From: an uncultured Clostridia bacterium | GTDB taxonomy: Bacteria; Bacillota; Clostridia; Christensenellales; Borkfalkiaceae | Length of the DNA stretch: 48,236 bases | Assembly: GCA_947572415.1 (NCBI GenBank) | Contig: CANPBT010000011.1 | Span: 1 to 48,236 of the forward strand | Reading direction: 5' to 3' | Shown here: positions 17,440 to 24,777 of the stretch, piece by piece | Numbering within the stretch: position 1 is the stretch's first letter | Layout: each line of letters opens with the position of its first letter | Notes under the pieces: model-generated | What the model saw: the letters and a program-made list of their open reading frames with translations, nothing else | Told to the model about the DNA's origin: nothing | The model's database searches: none | Position numbers and translations under genes: made by a program

Positions 17440-18330
17440 TTAATTTTCGGTTGCGGATTTTTCGTCCGCCTGCTTTGCAAGTCCGCGCGCGACGAGTGCG
17501 TCGTCGTCCTCGTAAGGCAGAGCGTAAATCGAGTGATTTGTCTTTACGTACATTACGCCGTAATCCGCCATTAAAAGCGCAATAAGCTCCTTGGCGAGTT
17601 TTAAACCCTTGCTGTTTTTGATACGGAAAAGGCAGGGCGTTACGTCCTTATACATCTGCGACGTCGACTGCTTGACGGGGAATCTGTCCGAATACTCGTC
17701 CGCGGAAAGCGCGAGGTAAAGGCACAGTGTTTTTCCGCGTAAAGTAAGCGTAGCCACGTTGTTTCTGCCTATGTAAAACTTTTCGTTGTACCAACCCATG
17801 CGGGCTTTGGTCTTTTCATAACATAATATACAGTTTTTAAGCTCGAAGTACAAAACCTTGATTTCGTCGCCCGACTGGATAAGATTTGCCGAAAAACTTT
17901 TTTTAAGTCCGCTTTCGTCCGCGCTGTCGAACGTTTTTTCTATCGAAACGTACTCGTCGGAGTCGAGGCTTGCCGCCTGCTCGGCGGTAAGCGAGTTGTC
18001 TATGCCGAAAACCTTGCGCTCGGAAACGCCGCGTTCGCGCTCGACGAGCTCCTTGACGACGAGCTTCGCGGAAGCGACCTCTCTGAGCCGCAACTCGATT
18101 TCGTCATGGTCGACCGAGCCTTTCTGCACGCTTAAAAGCTGCGTCGCAAGCTCCGCCTCTCTGTTGTCGAGAAGCCTCAAAGGCGAATCGTCGCCGTTGA
18201 TTTCTTCGAGCTTGTAGGGTTTTAATGCAAATACCGCGATAAATACGAACAACGCCGCCATTACCACCATTATTACAAGCAAGCCGATAAACCAGCTGTA
18301 CGCCGTCGACAATAATATCATATTTGCCAT
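17440..18330 (-). CDS. Single-pass membrane protein with a cytosolic coiled coil and a recurrent unnamed C-terminal domain (296 aa)
   Basis: The N-terminus (residues 1-100) is paralogous to the 138-aa protein at 10860: a membrane helix with YSWFIGLLVIM, then LKPYKLEEINGDDSP and a helical REAELATQLL region. Residues about 150-265 form a separate domain (IKVLYFELKNCILCYEKTK, GRNNVATLTLRGKTLCLYL, PCLFRIKNSKG). From memory, similar sequences occur unnamed in many clostridial membrane and cytosolic proteins; I do not know their function. AGGAGG with 7-nt spacing sets the start, and that sequence also encodes the last two Arg of the preceding surface protein (4-nt gap), so coupled translation is likely. 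The predicted topology is N-out, C-in. Probably works with the 935-aa protein. Confidence 0.8.
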   Translation of the reverse strand: MANMILLSTAYSWFIGLLVIMVVMAALFVFIAVFALKPYKLEEINGDDSPLRLLDNREAELATQLLSVQKGSVDHDEIELRLREVASAKLVVKELVERERGVSERKVFGIDNSLTAEQAASLDSDEYVSIEKTFDSADESGLKKSFSANLIQSGDEIKVLYFELKNCILCYEKTKARMGWYNEKFYIGRNNVATLTLRGKTLCLYLALSADEYSDRFPVKQSTSQMYKDVTPCLFRIKNSKGLKLAKELIALLMADYGVMYVKTNHSIYALPYEDDDALVARGLAKQADEKSATEN

Positions 18331-18334
18331 ATTT

Positions 18335-21142
18335 TTACCTCCTGCCGAGTTCTTTACGAACCATATTGCGGAATTGCGCTTCGACTTTCTTTCTTCTTAT
18401 TATTATAAGAGTTATACAAACCGCAGCGGCAACCACGTCCAGAACCGCAAACGTAACGACCGCCGCGATAATGCCGTTGAGCCCGACCGAATCCTCGAAC
18501 ACCGCGAAAGCGGTGTCGGCAGAAAGCGCAGAGTAGTTATCCGTGCCCTCGACCTCCGCCGTCAGTTTATACGAGCCTACCGAAAGGGTATTCAATTCGC
18601 TCATATTTACTTTTTCGCCGTTGTCGCGCGTCACAGAGAACACTTCGCCGCCCTTCGTCCAGACGATAAACAGCAATTTGTCGTTTGAATCGTAAATTAA
18701 GAATTTGGCGTCGCCGTGACGGGCAGAACCTACGAACGTATTAACTTTTTCGTCGAAATTGCCCTCGCTCCAGCCGATAACCGACGGTAAGTCCGTCCAG
18801 CTGTTCTGCACCGACTGAATTTCGAAAGGCACGGGCACTCTGTTTTCGAGGTTAAGCTCGGTATAGTTGTTCGCGCCGGCGCATACGGCAAGCAGGTAAT
18901 AGCTTCCTTTGCCGAGCGACGCAAGCTTCTTCGCCACGTGTTCGGGTACAAGCCCGTTTTCTTCGAGCACGAACTTTTTGTTGTCGCCCTGATAAGTTTC
19001 GTCAAATACTATAGCGCTTTCGGCGGCGCAGGATTGCTCGGTAAATATCGAGAACTCCGCCGTGCCGTATGTCGGCAACGCGTAAATCTTGTTGAAATCT
19101 TTGGTATATTCGCCGTATTTCCAGCTGATTACGTAAGGCGACGAAGCCCATACGTTGTTTGCGGGCATTATGTTGAAAGGCACCGCGGAAGTCAAATCGT
19201 AATAATTTTCGCTTTTATCGTCGGTTATCGCCCTGAGCCAGTACTTCCCTGCGGGAAGCTTATTGAGTATTTCCGCCATATCCTCGGTGACTTCCGTAAA
19301 GTTATCGAGCCCCGCGACCTTGTGCTCGCCGTCTCTGTCGGTAAATATCCCGAAGGTAACGACCGAGTCTACGGTGCGGAAAGCGGGCACGGCGGTAAAC
19401 GTATTTACGTTAATATCGAACGAGTTATAATTCCACTGTACTACGTTTGGCGTCGAAGTCCAGTAATTCCTTATTTTATGTACCGTGAACGGCACAATCG
19501 TTTCAAGGTCGGTATAATTTTTGCTGTTGTCGGTCGTCGCCGCTTTCAGCCAGTAATTGCCGGCAGGCATAGCCGCAAGGCGTGCGCCGACCGTTTCGTC
19601 GACTTCGTTAAAGTCGTTTATGCCCTCGACCCTGCGGGAGCAGTATTCGTCGACGTATATGCCGAAAGTTATCTTCGTCCCCGCTTTTGGATAAGTCGGG
19701 TCTGCGGTGATAGTATTTACTTCGGGGTTATATTCGCTCCACGTCCACTCCGCTACGTTCGGCGTGGAAGCCCAGTGGTTCTGCATTTTCTGGACGGTGA
19801 ACTGAACGAAAGTATCGAGCACGCCGTATTCCTGATGCGAATCGTTCGTCGTCGCGCGGAGATAATACGTACCCGCGGGCAGCTCAGAAAGCTTTAACGC
19901 CGTGGCGTTGTCGACTTCGCCGTTAACGCCGTTCACGGTATAAAACTCCTTTAAATCTTTGACGTATTCCATACCGCTGTAATCGGGCGAAAGATAAATG
20001 CCGTAACGTATTTTCGTCGTAACGTCGGCGTATTTGGGAACGGCCGCTATGATATTTACGGTCTTTTTGAAATCGCCCCACGTCCATGCGACAATCGAAG
20101 GCATTCTCAGCCAGCTGTTATCACCTTTCGATACTTCGAAAAGGTATCCGTGATCGAAAAAGTCGCCACCAAGCGTATCTGGGCCTAATCCCGTATAAGT
20201 ATCGCCTTCCTCTATATTCGCGAAAATGTAATACTTGCCTATATCCAGCGCCGCAAGGCGATTTTTTACCGCGTCGGGCATCTCGCCGTCGTTATCGAGC
20301 ATGAAAGCCGTCTTATCGTCGCTTACGCCCTCGAACCCGTCGCCGTAACCGAGCGGGATTTTATTTGAGTCGAATATTCTGAAAATGATGTTTTCCGTGC
20401 CGTATCTCGCTTCCGCCGTAATCTTGTTTACCTGCGGGTCGAACGTTTTCCAGCTCCAGCCGTTAAGCGAAGGCGGCACAACCCAAGCGTTAGTCGCCTT
20501 TTCTACTATCGTGAACTTAGCCACTACCGAACCCGTATAACCGCTTTTACCCGTAATCGTTGCCGTTGCGGTACCTTTTTCGGTGTTATCAGCTAAAACG
20601 ACGTCGTACTTCGATACGTCGAGCGCCTTATCGTTAATTTTTACGGCAACGTCGGGGACTATGGGAGAACCGGTATAAAAGAATTCTGTTGCCGTACCCG
20701 CAGTACCTCCGCTCAGCGTAATTACCGCTTTTGTCAGCTCGACGGGCATAATCTCGAAAGTCGCCGTCGCCGAGCCCTTATAATACGGAGATACGCCCGT
20801 GACCGTAACGGTAGCAGTACCCACTTCCGTCCCGTCGGTTATTTCGACTTTGTAAACCTCGCCTATGTTGCTTATCACTTTTCCGTCGAGCGTAACCGTA
20901 ATAACGGGCGTTATGGGGCTGCCGGTATAATAAAATTTATCTTTGCCGCGGGTCTCGTCGTCGCCGAAGTCGCCTCCGGTAACCAAAACTACCGCCGCGC
21001 TTAAATCAGGCGCCTCGTCGGCTTCATCCGCAAGCGCCGCACCGTGGGTAAATAATGACAATCCCAGAACGAGCAAAGCGCAACACAGCGCCGCCAGAAG
21101 CGTAGCCGTAAAGCCGCGTGTTTTAGATAATATGTATTTCAT
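18335..21142 (-). CDS. Surface protein with two MBG-like domains and six W-rich repeats, C-terminal membrane anchor (935 aa)
   Basis: A signal peptide (about residues 1-38, ending near HGAALADEA) is followed by two MBG/Ig-like domains (about 40-210; KFYYTGSPITPVITV and EFFYTGSPIVPDVAV). Six tandem units of about 110 residues (about 215-880) each open with N-x-W-x3-P-x-v-x-x-W-x-w-g/n-x-F/Y (NHWASTPNVAEWTW, NYWTSTPNVVQWNY, NSWTDLPSVIGW) and end with a Gly-x-Tyr-hydrophobic strand. A membrane helix (about 887-914) and a basic tail ending VRKELGRR follow. The tail closely matches that of the 1999-aa protein (FRxMVxxELxRR), so the two share ancestry at their C-termini. AAGGAG 8 nt upstream supports the start. 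First gene of its module; ligand unknown. Confidence 0.85.
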   Translation of the reverse strand: MKYILSKTRGFTATLLAALCCALLVLGLSLFTHGAALADEADEAPDLSAAVVLVTGGDFGDDETRGKDKFYYTGSPITPVITVTLDGKVISNIGEVYKVEITDGTEVGTATVTVTGVSPYYKGSATATFEIMPVELTKAVITLSGGTAGTATEFFYTGSPIVPDVAVKINDKALDVSKYDVVLADNTEKGTATATITGKSGYTGSVVAKFTIVEKATNAWVVPPSLNGWSWKTFDPQVNKITAEARYGTENIIFRIFDSNKIPLGYGDGFEGVSDDKTAFMLDNDGEMPDAVKNRLAALDIGKYYIFANIEEGDTYTGLGPDTLGGDFFDHGYLFEVSKGDNSWLRMPSIVAWTWGDFKKTVNIIAAVPKYADVTTKIRYGIYLSPDYSGMEYVKDLKEFYTVNGVNGEVDNATALKLSELPAGTYYLRATTNDSHQEYGVLDTFVQFTVQKMQNHWASTPNVAEWTWSEYNPEVNTITADPTYPKAGTKITFGIYVDEYCSRRVEGINDFNEVDETVGARLAAMPAGNYWLKAATTDNSKNYTDLETIVPFTVHKIRNYWTSTPNVVQWNYNSFDINVNTFTAVPAFRTVDSVVTFGIFTDRDGEHKVAGLDNFTEVTEDMAEILNKLPAGKYWLRAITDDKSENYYDLTSAVPFNIMPANNVWASSPYVISWKYGEYTKDFNKIYALPTYGTAEFSIFTEQSCAAESAIVFDETYQGDNKKFVLEENGLVPEHVAKKLASLGKGSYYLLAVCAGANNYTELNLENRVPVPFEIQSVQNSWTDLPSVIGWSEGNFDEKVNTFVGSARHGDAKFLIYDSNDKLLFIVWTKGGEVFSVTRDNGEKVNMSELNTLSVGSYKLTAEVEGTDNYSALSADTAFAVFEDSVGLNGIIAAVVTFAVLDVVAAAVCITLIIIRRKKVEAQFRNMVRKELGRR

Positions 21143-21200
21143 AGGCTTTTCTCCTTGAAAAATGTTCGTACTTTGTCAAAAAGACACTATTTCAAATTAT

Positions 21201-21230
21201 ATTCTATCACTTTGCATCGACAGCTGTCAA
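21201..21230 (-). promoter_or_regulatory. Promoter for the 935-aa surface protein
   Basis: A perfect TTGACA (21225-21230), an 18-bp spacer and TAGAAT (21201-21206) on the minus strand. Confidence 0.75.
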
Positions 21231-21264
21231 GTTATTTAAAAATTTCTCGGAAAAATTAAAAAAT

Positions 21265-21303
21265 TACAAAATAAACCAAACAAGGCGCCCGTACGGGCGC
21301 CTT
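21265..21303 (-). terminator. Terminator after nadC
   Basis: A perfect 22-nt palindrome (AAGGCGCCCGT and its complement, 21282-21303) is followed on the minus strand by a T-rich tail (TTGTTTGGTTTATTTT). It lies 9 nt beyond the nadC stop. Confidence 0.75.
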
Positions 21304-21312
21304 TATCGAGCT

Positions 21313-22170
21313 TTAAGCTATGGGGTGAAGATTTTTCAGCGACAAATCGAGTATAGGCGCGGAATGTGTAAGCGCGCCGCTGGAAACGTAGTCCACGCCC
21401 GTATCGACGATATTTTTTATATTTTCCGCGGTGACGTTGCCGCTGCACTCAGTAACCGCCCTGCCGCCGATAAGCGCGACCGCTTCCTTCATCTGCGCGG
21501 GCGACATATTGTCGAGCATTATGATATCCGCGCCGGCTTCGACCGCCTCTTTGCACATTTCGAGGTTTTCCACTTCCACCTCGACCTTTCTTACGAACGG
21601 CGAATATTCTTTTGCAAGCTTTACCGCGCGCTTCACGCCGCCCGCCGCGCCTATATGATTATCCTTTAAAAGTATACCGTCGGAAAGATTGTAGCGGTGG
21701 TTTACTCCGCCGCCCACTTTAACCGCGTATTTTTCGAAAAGCCGCATATTCGGCGTCGTTTTGCGCGTGTCTAAAAGTCTGGTTTTACTGCATTCGAGAA
21801 GCTTTACGAGCTTTGCGGTATAAGTCGCTATTCCGCTCATACGCTGTAAAAAATTGAGCGCGGTCCGCTCGCCCGATAAAAGCACGCGTATATCTCCCGT
21901 AACCTCGGCGAGCTTCATTCCGTTTTTAACCTCGTCGCCGTCTTTTACGAAAAATTCAATCTGCGTTGCGCCGTCGAGGATTTTGAACGTTCTTTCGAAT
22001 ACGTGCAAGCCGCAGATTATTCCGTCAGCCTTTGCGATAAGGCTGACGCTGCCCTTTACGTATCCGCTCATTACCGCGTTCGTAGAAACGTCCTCGCTCG
22101 TGATATCCTCTTTAAGCGCCATTTTAATAAGCTCGTCCGCGTTCACCGCGTCAGTTACGGGGTTTATCAT
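21313..22170 (-). CDS. nadC: Nicotinate-nucleotide pyrophosphorylase (quinolinate phosphoribosyltransferase)
   Basis: Converts quinolinate and PRPP to nicotinate mononucleotide, CO2 and pyrophosphate, the committed step into the NAD pool; cytosolic. The 285-aa length is normal for the family. Diagnostic motifs are in order: ERTALNFLQRMSGIAT, the TRKTTP phosphate-binding loop, GGGVNHRYNLSDGILLKDNH (substrate-binding Arg, His, Lys), VEVEVENL, and a C-terminal TIM-barrel section (IIMLDNMSP, DYVSSGALTHS). It overlaps the end of nadB by 20 nt; AAGGAGG 6 nt before the ATG lies inside nadB. Co-transcribed with nadB. No nadA, which makes quinolinate from the nadB product, is in this window. Confidence 0.97.
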   Translation of the reverse strand: MINPVTDAVNADELIKMALKEDITSEDVSTNAVMSGYVKGSVSLIAKADGIICGLHVFERTFKILDGATQIEFFVKDGDEVKNGMKLAEVTGDIRVLLSGERTALNFLQRMSGIATYTAKLVKLLECSKTRLLDTRKTTPNMRLFEKYAVKVGGGVNHRYNLSDGILLKDNHIGAAGGVKRAVKLAKEYSPFVRKVEVEVENLEMCKEAVEAGADIIMLDNMSPAQMKEAVALIGGRAVTECSGNVTAENIKNIVDTGVDYVSSGALTHSAPILDLSLKNLHPIA

Positions 22171-23461
22171 TTTCCGCCTCCTTTATGGCATTCAACAGCA
22201 TATTTTTGTATTTTTCGGCAAGCTTTTCGCCGTCCGCGTATTCACGCATATCCAGCCCGTTCACCGCTTCTTCGTAAACGCTTCTGTCCGCGGGCGAATA
22301 ATTTCCGGCGATATCGACTGCCGCGCGCTCTGCGAAAAGAATACTTTCGAGCAGGGAGTTCGAGGCAAGCCTGTTCGCGCCGTGAACGCCGTTACAGCAG
22401 GTTTCGCCCACGGCGTAAAGCCTCGGCATCGTCGTCCTGCCGTTCAAATCGCTCCTTATCCCGCCCATAAAATAGTGTTGCGCCGGCACGACGGGCACGC
22501 ACTCGTTAAATACGTCAACACCCTCTTCCGCACACCTTTTTATTATCGTGGGGAAATGCGTTTTAAGCTCCTCTTCGGGGATAACCCGCATATCCAGCCA
22601 GACGAAAGAAGTACCGTCCTTTTTCATCTGTCTGAGAATTTCCGCCGTTACCACGTCGCGGGGCTGAAGCTCGTCGGTGAATCTTTCGAAATTTTTATCG
22701 AGCAGCACCGCGCCCTCGCCGCGCACCGACTCCGAGATGAGGAAGCTCCTGCCCGACTTTTCGGAATACAGCGTGGTCGGATGAATCTGAATATAATTCA
22801 CGTTATCGACGGCGACGCCGTGTTTGAGGCAGACGGCGACCCCGTCGCCCGTCAGAAGACGGAAGTTTGTGGATTTTTTAAATATGCCGCCTATCCCGCC
22901 GCAGGCGAGCACGGTGTAGTCTGAAAACACAGTCCTTATCTCGCCGTCGGGGCAGCGCGCGACTATGCCCAGACATTCGCCGCCCGAAACCACTAAATCG
23001 AGCATAGCCGTATCCGGCGCGATTTCCACGTTTTCAAGCTCCGACACGCTACGCATAAGCTTGGCGGTTATTTCCTTGCCGGTGCAATCCGCGTGAAAGC
23101 ATATTCTGTTGCCCGAATGTCCGCCCTCGCGAGTTGCGGCGAGCGTGCCGTCCGCATTGCGCGCGAACTCCACGCCGAGCCCGACGAGCCCGTCAATTAC
23201 GCCGACCGAACCGCGAATCATACATTCGACGGCGGCGGGGTTATTTTCATAGTGCCCCGCGCGCATAGTATCCTCAAAATAAGGCGCGAAGTCCGCTTCG
23301 CTCTGGAGGCGGCATATCCCGCCCTGCGCGAGATAGCTGTCGCATTTATCCGGCGTCTGTTTGCAGATTACAAGCGCGTTTCTGTTTTTCGGCAGATGCA
23401 GGGCGCAGTTTAGACCCGCAACGCCCGTGCCGACGATTATTACGTCGTATCTTTCTTTCAT
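22151..23461 (-). CDS. nadB: L-aspartate oxidase
   Basis: FAD enzyme that oxidises L-aspartate to iminoaspartate for quinolinate synthesis. The dinucleotide-binding motif GTGVAGLNCAL starts at residue 11, followed by SYLAQGG, the substrate loop EGGHSGNRICFHAD, HPTTLY, SESVRGEGA, and the FAD-binding end GETCCNGVHGANRLASNSL. At 436 aa it lacks most of the C-terminal helical domain of the roughly 540-aa E. coli enzyme, as is common in Clostridia; the reoxidant there is often fumarate or another anaerobic acceptor (family knowledge). The start must lie here because the FAD motif follows at once, yet I see no Shine-Dalgarno sequence before it, and the promoter -10 box ends only 9 nt upstream. The message may be leaderless. 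Confidence 0.96.
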   Translation of the reverse strand: MKERYDVIIVGTGVAGLNCALHLPKNRNALVICKQTPDKCDSYLAQGGICRLQSEADFAPYFEDTMRAGHYENNPAAVECMIRGSVGVIDGLVGLGVEFARNADGTLAATREGGHSGNRICFHADCTGKEITAKLMRSVSELENVEIAPDTAMLDLVVSGGECLGIVARCPDGEIRTVFSDYTVLACGGIGGIFKKSTNFRLLTGDGVAVCLKHGVAVDNVNYIQIHPTTLYSEKSGRSFLISESVRGEGAVLLDKNFERFTDELQPRDVVTAEILRQMKKDGTSFVWLDMRVIPEEELKTHFPTIIKRCAEEGVDVFNECVPVVPAQHYFMGGIRSDLNGRTTMPRLYAVGETCCNGVHGANRLASNSLLESILFAERAAVDIAGNYSPADRSVYEEAVNGLDMREYADGEKLAEKYKNMLLNAIKEAENDKPRN

Positions 23462-23470
23462 ACTGATAAA

Positions 23471-23499
23471 AGTTTACACCAAAACTTTAATACTGTCAA
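23471..23499 (-). promoter_or_regulatory. Promoter of nadBC
   Basis: A perfect TTGACA (23494-23499), a 17-bp spacer and TAAACT (23471-23476) on the minus strand. The predicted transcription start is within 1-4 nt of the nadB ATG. I could not recognise a NiaR or NrtR operator with confidence. Confidence 0.75.
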
Positions 23500-23529
23500 A
23501 CGAAGTTAAGAAGTTTGAAAAAATTAAGA

Positions 23530-23556
23530 CGCGGTGCGGAATTTTTCCGCACCGCG
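23530..23556 (-). terminator. Terminator after hsp20
   Basis: CGCGGTGCGGA and TCCGCACCGCG form an 11-bp perfect stem with a 5-nt loop. On the minus strand it is followed by TCTTAATTTTTTC. It lies between the hsp20 stop and the nadBC promoter. Confidence 0.8.
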
Positions 23557-23616
23557 CTTCAAATTAACATAGCTTTCGGGCTTTGGCAAGCTTGAATTCT
23601 GAATTATAACAGTTTG

Positions 23617-24030
23617 TTACTCTATATTGATAGTGCGCGCCTGAATTTTCTTGGGCGTCGATTTGGGCACGTCCAAAGAGAGTATACCGTCGGCATATTT
23701 TGCCTTTATGCTCTCCTCGGTCACGTCCTTGCCGACGTAGTAGCTTCTCTGGAAGGACTCGCTTATCTCTTTCCTCAGATATTTGGTCTTATCGTCCTTG
23801 TCGACGCGCTTGGTGCCGCTGACGGTAAGATATCCGTCTTCAAGCGATACAGAAAGGTTTTCCTTTTTGAAGCCCGGCATCTCTATATCCAGACTGTATC
23901 CGTTTTCCGTTTCCTTTATATCCGTCCTCATATCCTTGGTTTCGTCAAAGAAAACGGGTTTAAACAAACTGTCGAACGCGTCGAACAAGCTGTTTGTTTC
24001 ATTAAATCTTTCAGGTAAATAGCGTTTCAT
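23617..24030 (-). CDS. Hsp20/alpha-crystallin family small heat shock protein
   Basis: ATP-independent holdase chaperone that binds unfolding proteins and forms large oligomers; cytosolic. At 137 aa it is a typical size. The alpha-crystallin domain spans about residues 33-125 (DIEMPGFKKENLSVSLEDG, YLTVSG, AKYADGILSLDVPK, the usual A-x-x-x-x-G-x-L signature). The C-terminus carries the oligomerising I-x-I motif (TINIE). AAGGAG lies 9 nt before the start. It is a single-gene unit with its own promoter and terminator. I see no CIRCE inverted repeat or CtsR box in the 210 nt upstream, so regulation is not evident. Confidence 0.95.
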   Translation of the reverse strand: MKRYLPERFNETNSLFDAFDSLFKPVFFDETKDMRTDIKETENGYSLDIEMPGFKKENLSVSLEDGYLTVSGTKRVDKDDKTKYLRKEISESFQRSYYVGKDVTEESIKAKYADGILSLDVPKSTPKKIQARTINIE

Positions 24031-24082
24031 AAAAATTATCTCCTTAAAATTTTATTCCGAAAGGCTTTCGTCTTCGTTCATA

Positions 24083-24111
24083 TATTAAATACCGCAAAAC
24101 CGAGCTTTCAA
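24083..24111 (-). promoter_or_regulatory. Promoter of hsp20
   Basis: TTGAAA (24106-24111), a 17-bp spacer and TTAATA (24083-24088; an 18-bp reading gives TAATAT) on the minus strand, about 50 nt before the start codon. Confidence 0.55.
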
Positions 24112-24243
24112 AACAAGTTTTGCGTTATGATTTTGTGAAGCTTTTTTAACAAAAACGTCACAATCGCGCATTCGACAAAAACGTATAAAATCTTCAGTAA
24201 TCAACCCGTGCGCGGTAAAGTAAAATAAACGTGAGGTGAATTT

Positions 24244-24756
24244 ATGAAAGTATCAGTATTATACGGTAAGAAGATTACCAACGGTGCAAACCTTAAAGGC
24301 TACGTGATAGGGGTCAACGCGGACGGCGACCGCATTACGACGCTTACCTGCGCCGACAAAGACGAAAATATTTTTTACGCGGACTTCAAAAGCGTTAAGA
24401 GCGTAAAGGGGAATATAAACTTCCGCGGCGAGGACTGCGGGAATGCGTACGGAGAACCCGTTCGCCTCGGCAAGCCTGTTTTCGACTGCGGCGGAAACTT
24501 CCTCGGCGTTCTTTCGGAAATGACCTACGAGGGCGACCGCATAACCGGCATTTACGCGGATAAAATCAGGTTTGACTTCGCCGATACGATTACCGGCGAC
24601 GCCGTGCTTATCAAGAATACGGCGCGAATTTTGAAAAGCGACGTAAAAAAAGGCAACCGCACGATTATCAAGCGCGGAACGCCGCTGACCGCGGAAGTTT
24701 TGCAAAAGGCGGAGCAACGCGGCGAATACGTGCAGGCAAGCCTGAAATGCCTTTAA
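24244..24756 (+). CDS. PRC-barrel-like protein (170 aa)
   Basis: Small soluble protein with two beta-barrel-like halves. Residues about 1-60 (VLYGKKITNGANLKGYVIGV) and about 75-135 (RLGKPVFDCGGNFLGVLSEM, then IYADKIRF) show the PRC-barrel pattern of a 'G...V.D..G..LG.V' turn followed by short strands. The last 35 residues are basic and helical (VKKGNRTIIKRG). PRC barrels occur in RimM, the photosynthetic reaction centre H subunit and YlmC/YmxH-type proteins; this could be a sporulation or membrane-associated relative, but I cannot assign a function. AGGTGA lies 6 nt before the ATG. It is alone on the plus strand and ends 21 nt from the convergent membrane-protein gene, with no clear terminator between them. 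Confidence 0.7.
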   Translation: MKVSVLYGKKITNGANLKGYVIGVNADGDRITTLTCADKDENIFYADFKSVKSVKGNINFRGEDCGNAYGEPVRLGKPVFDCGGNFLGVLSEMTYEGDRITGIYADKIRFDFADTITGDAVLIKNTARILKSDVKKGNRTIIKRGTPLTAEVLQKAEQRGEYVQASLKCL

Positions 24757-24777
24757 GCCGCGAGGCGCGGGCAAAGC

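Noticed and set aside
23462..23530. NiaR or NrtR site in the nadB promoter
   Set aside because: There are some inverted TTTACAC/GTGTAAA-like letters, but no convincing second half-site; not claimed.
24031..24243. CIRCE or CtsR operator expected near hsp20
   Set aside because: Searched both strands by eye for TTAGCACTC/GAGTGCTAA and GGTCAAA-type heptads; none found.
24259..24774. 171-codon minus-strand open frame opposite the PRC-barrel-like gene
   Set aside because: The plus-strand gene has a ribosome binding site and domain pattern; the antisense frame has neither.
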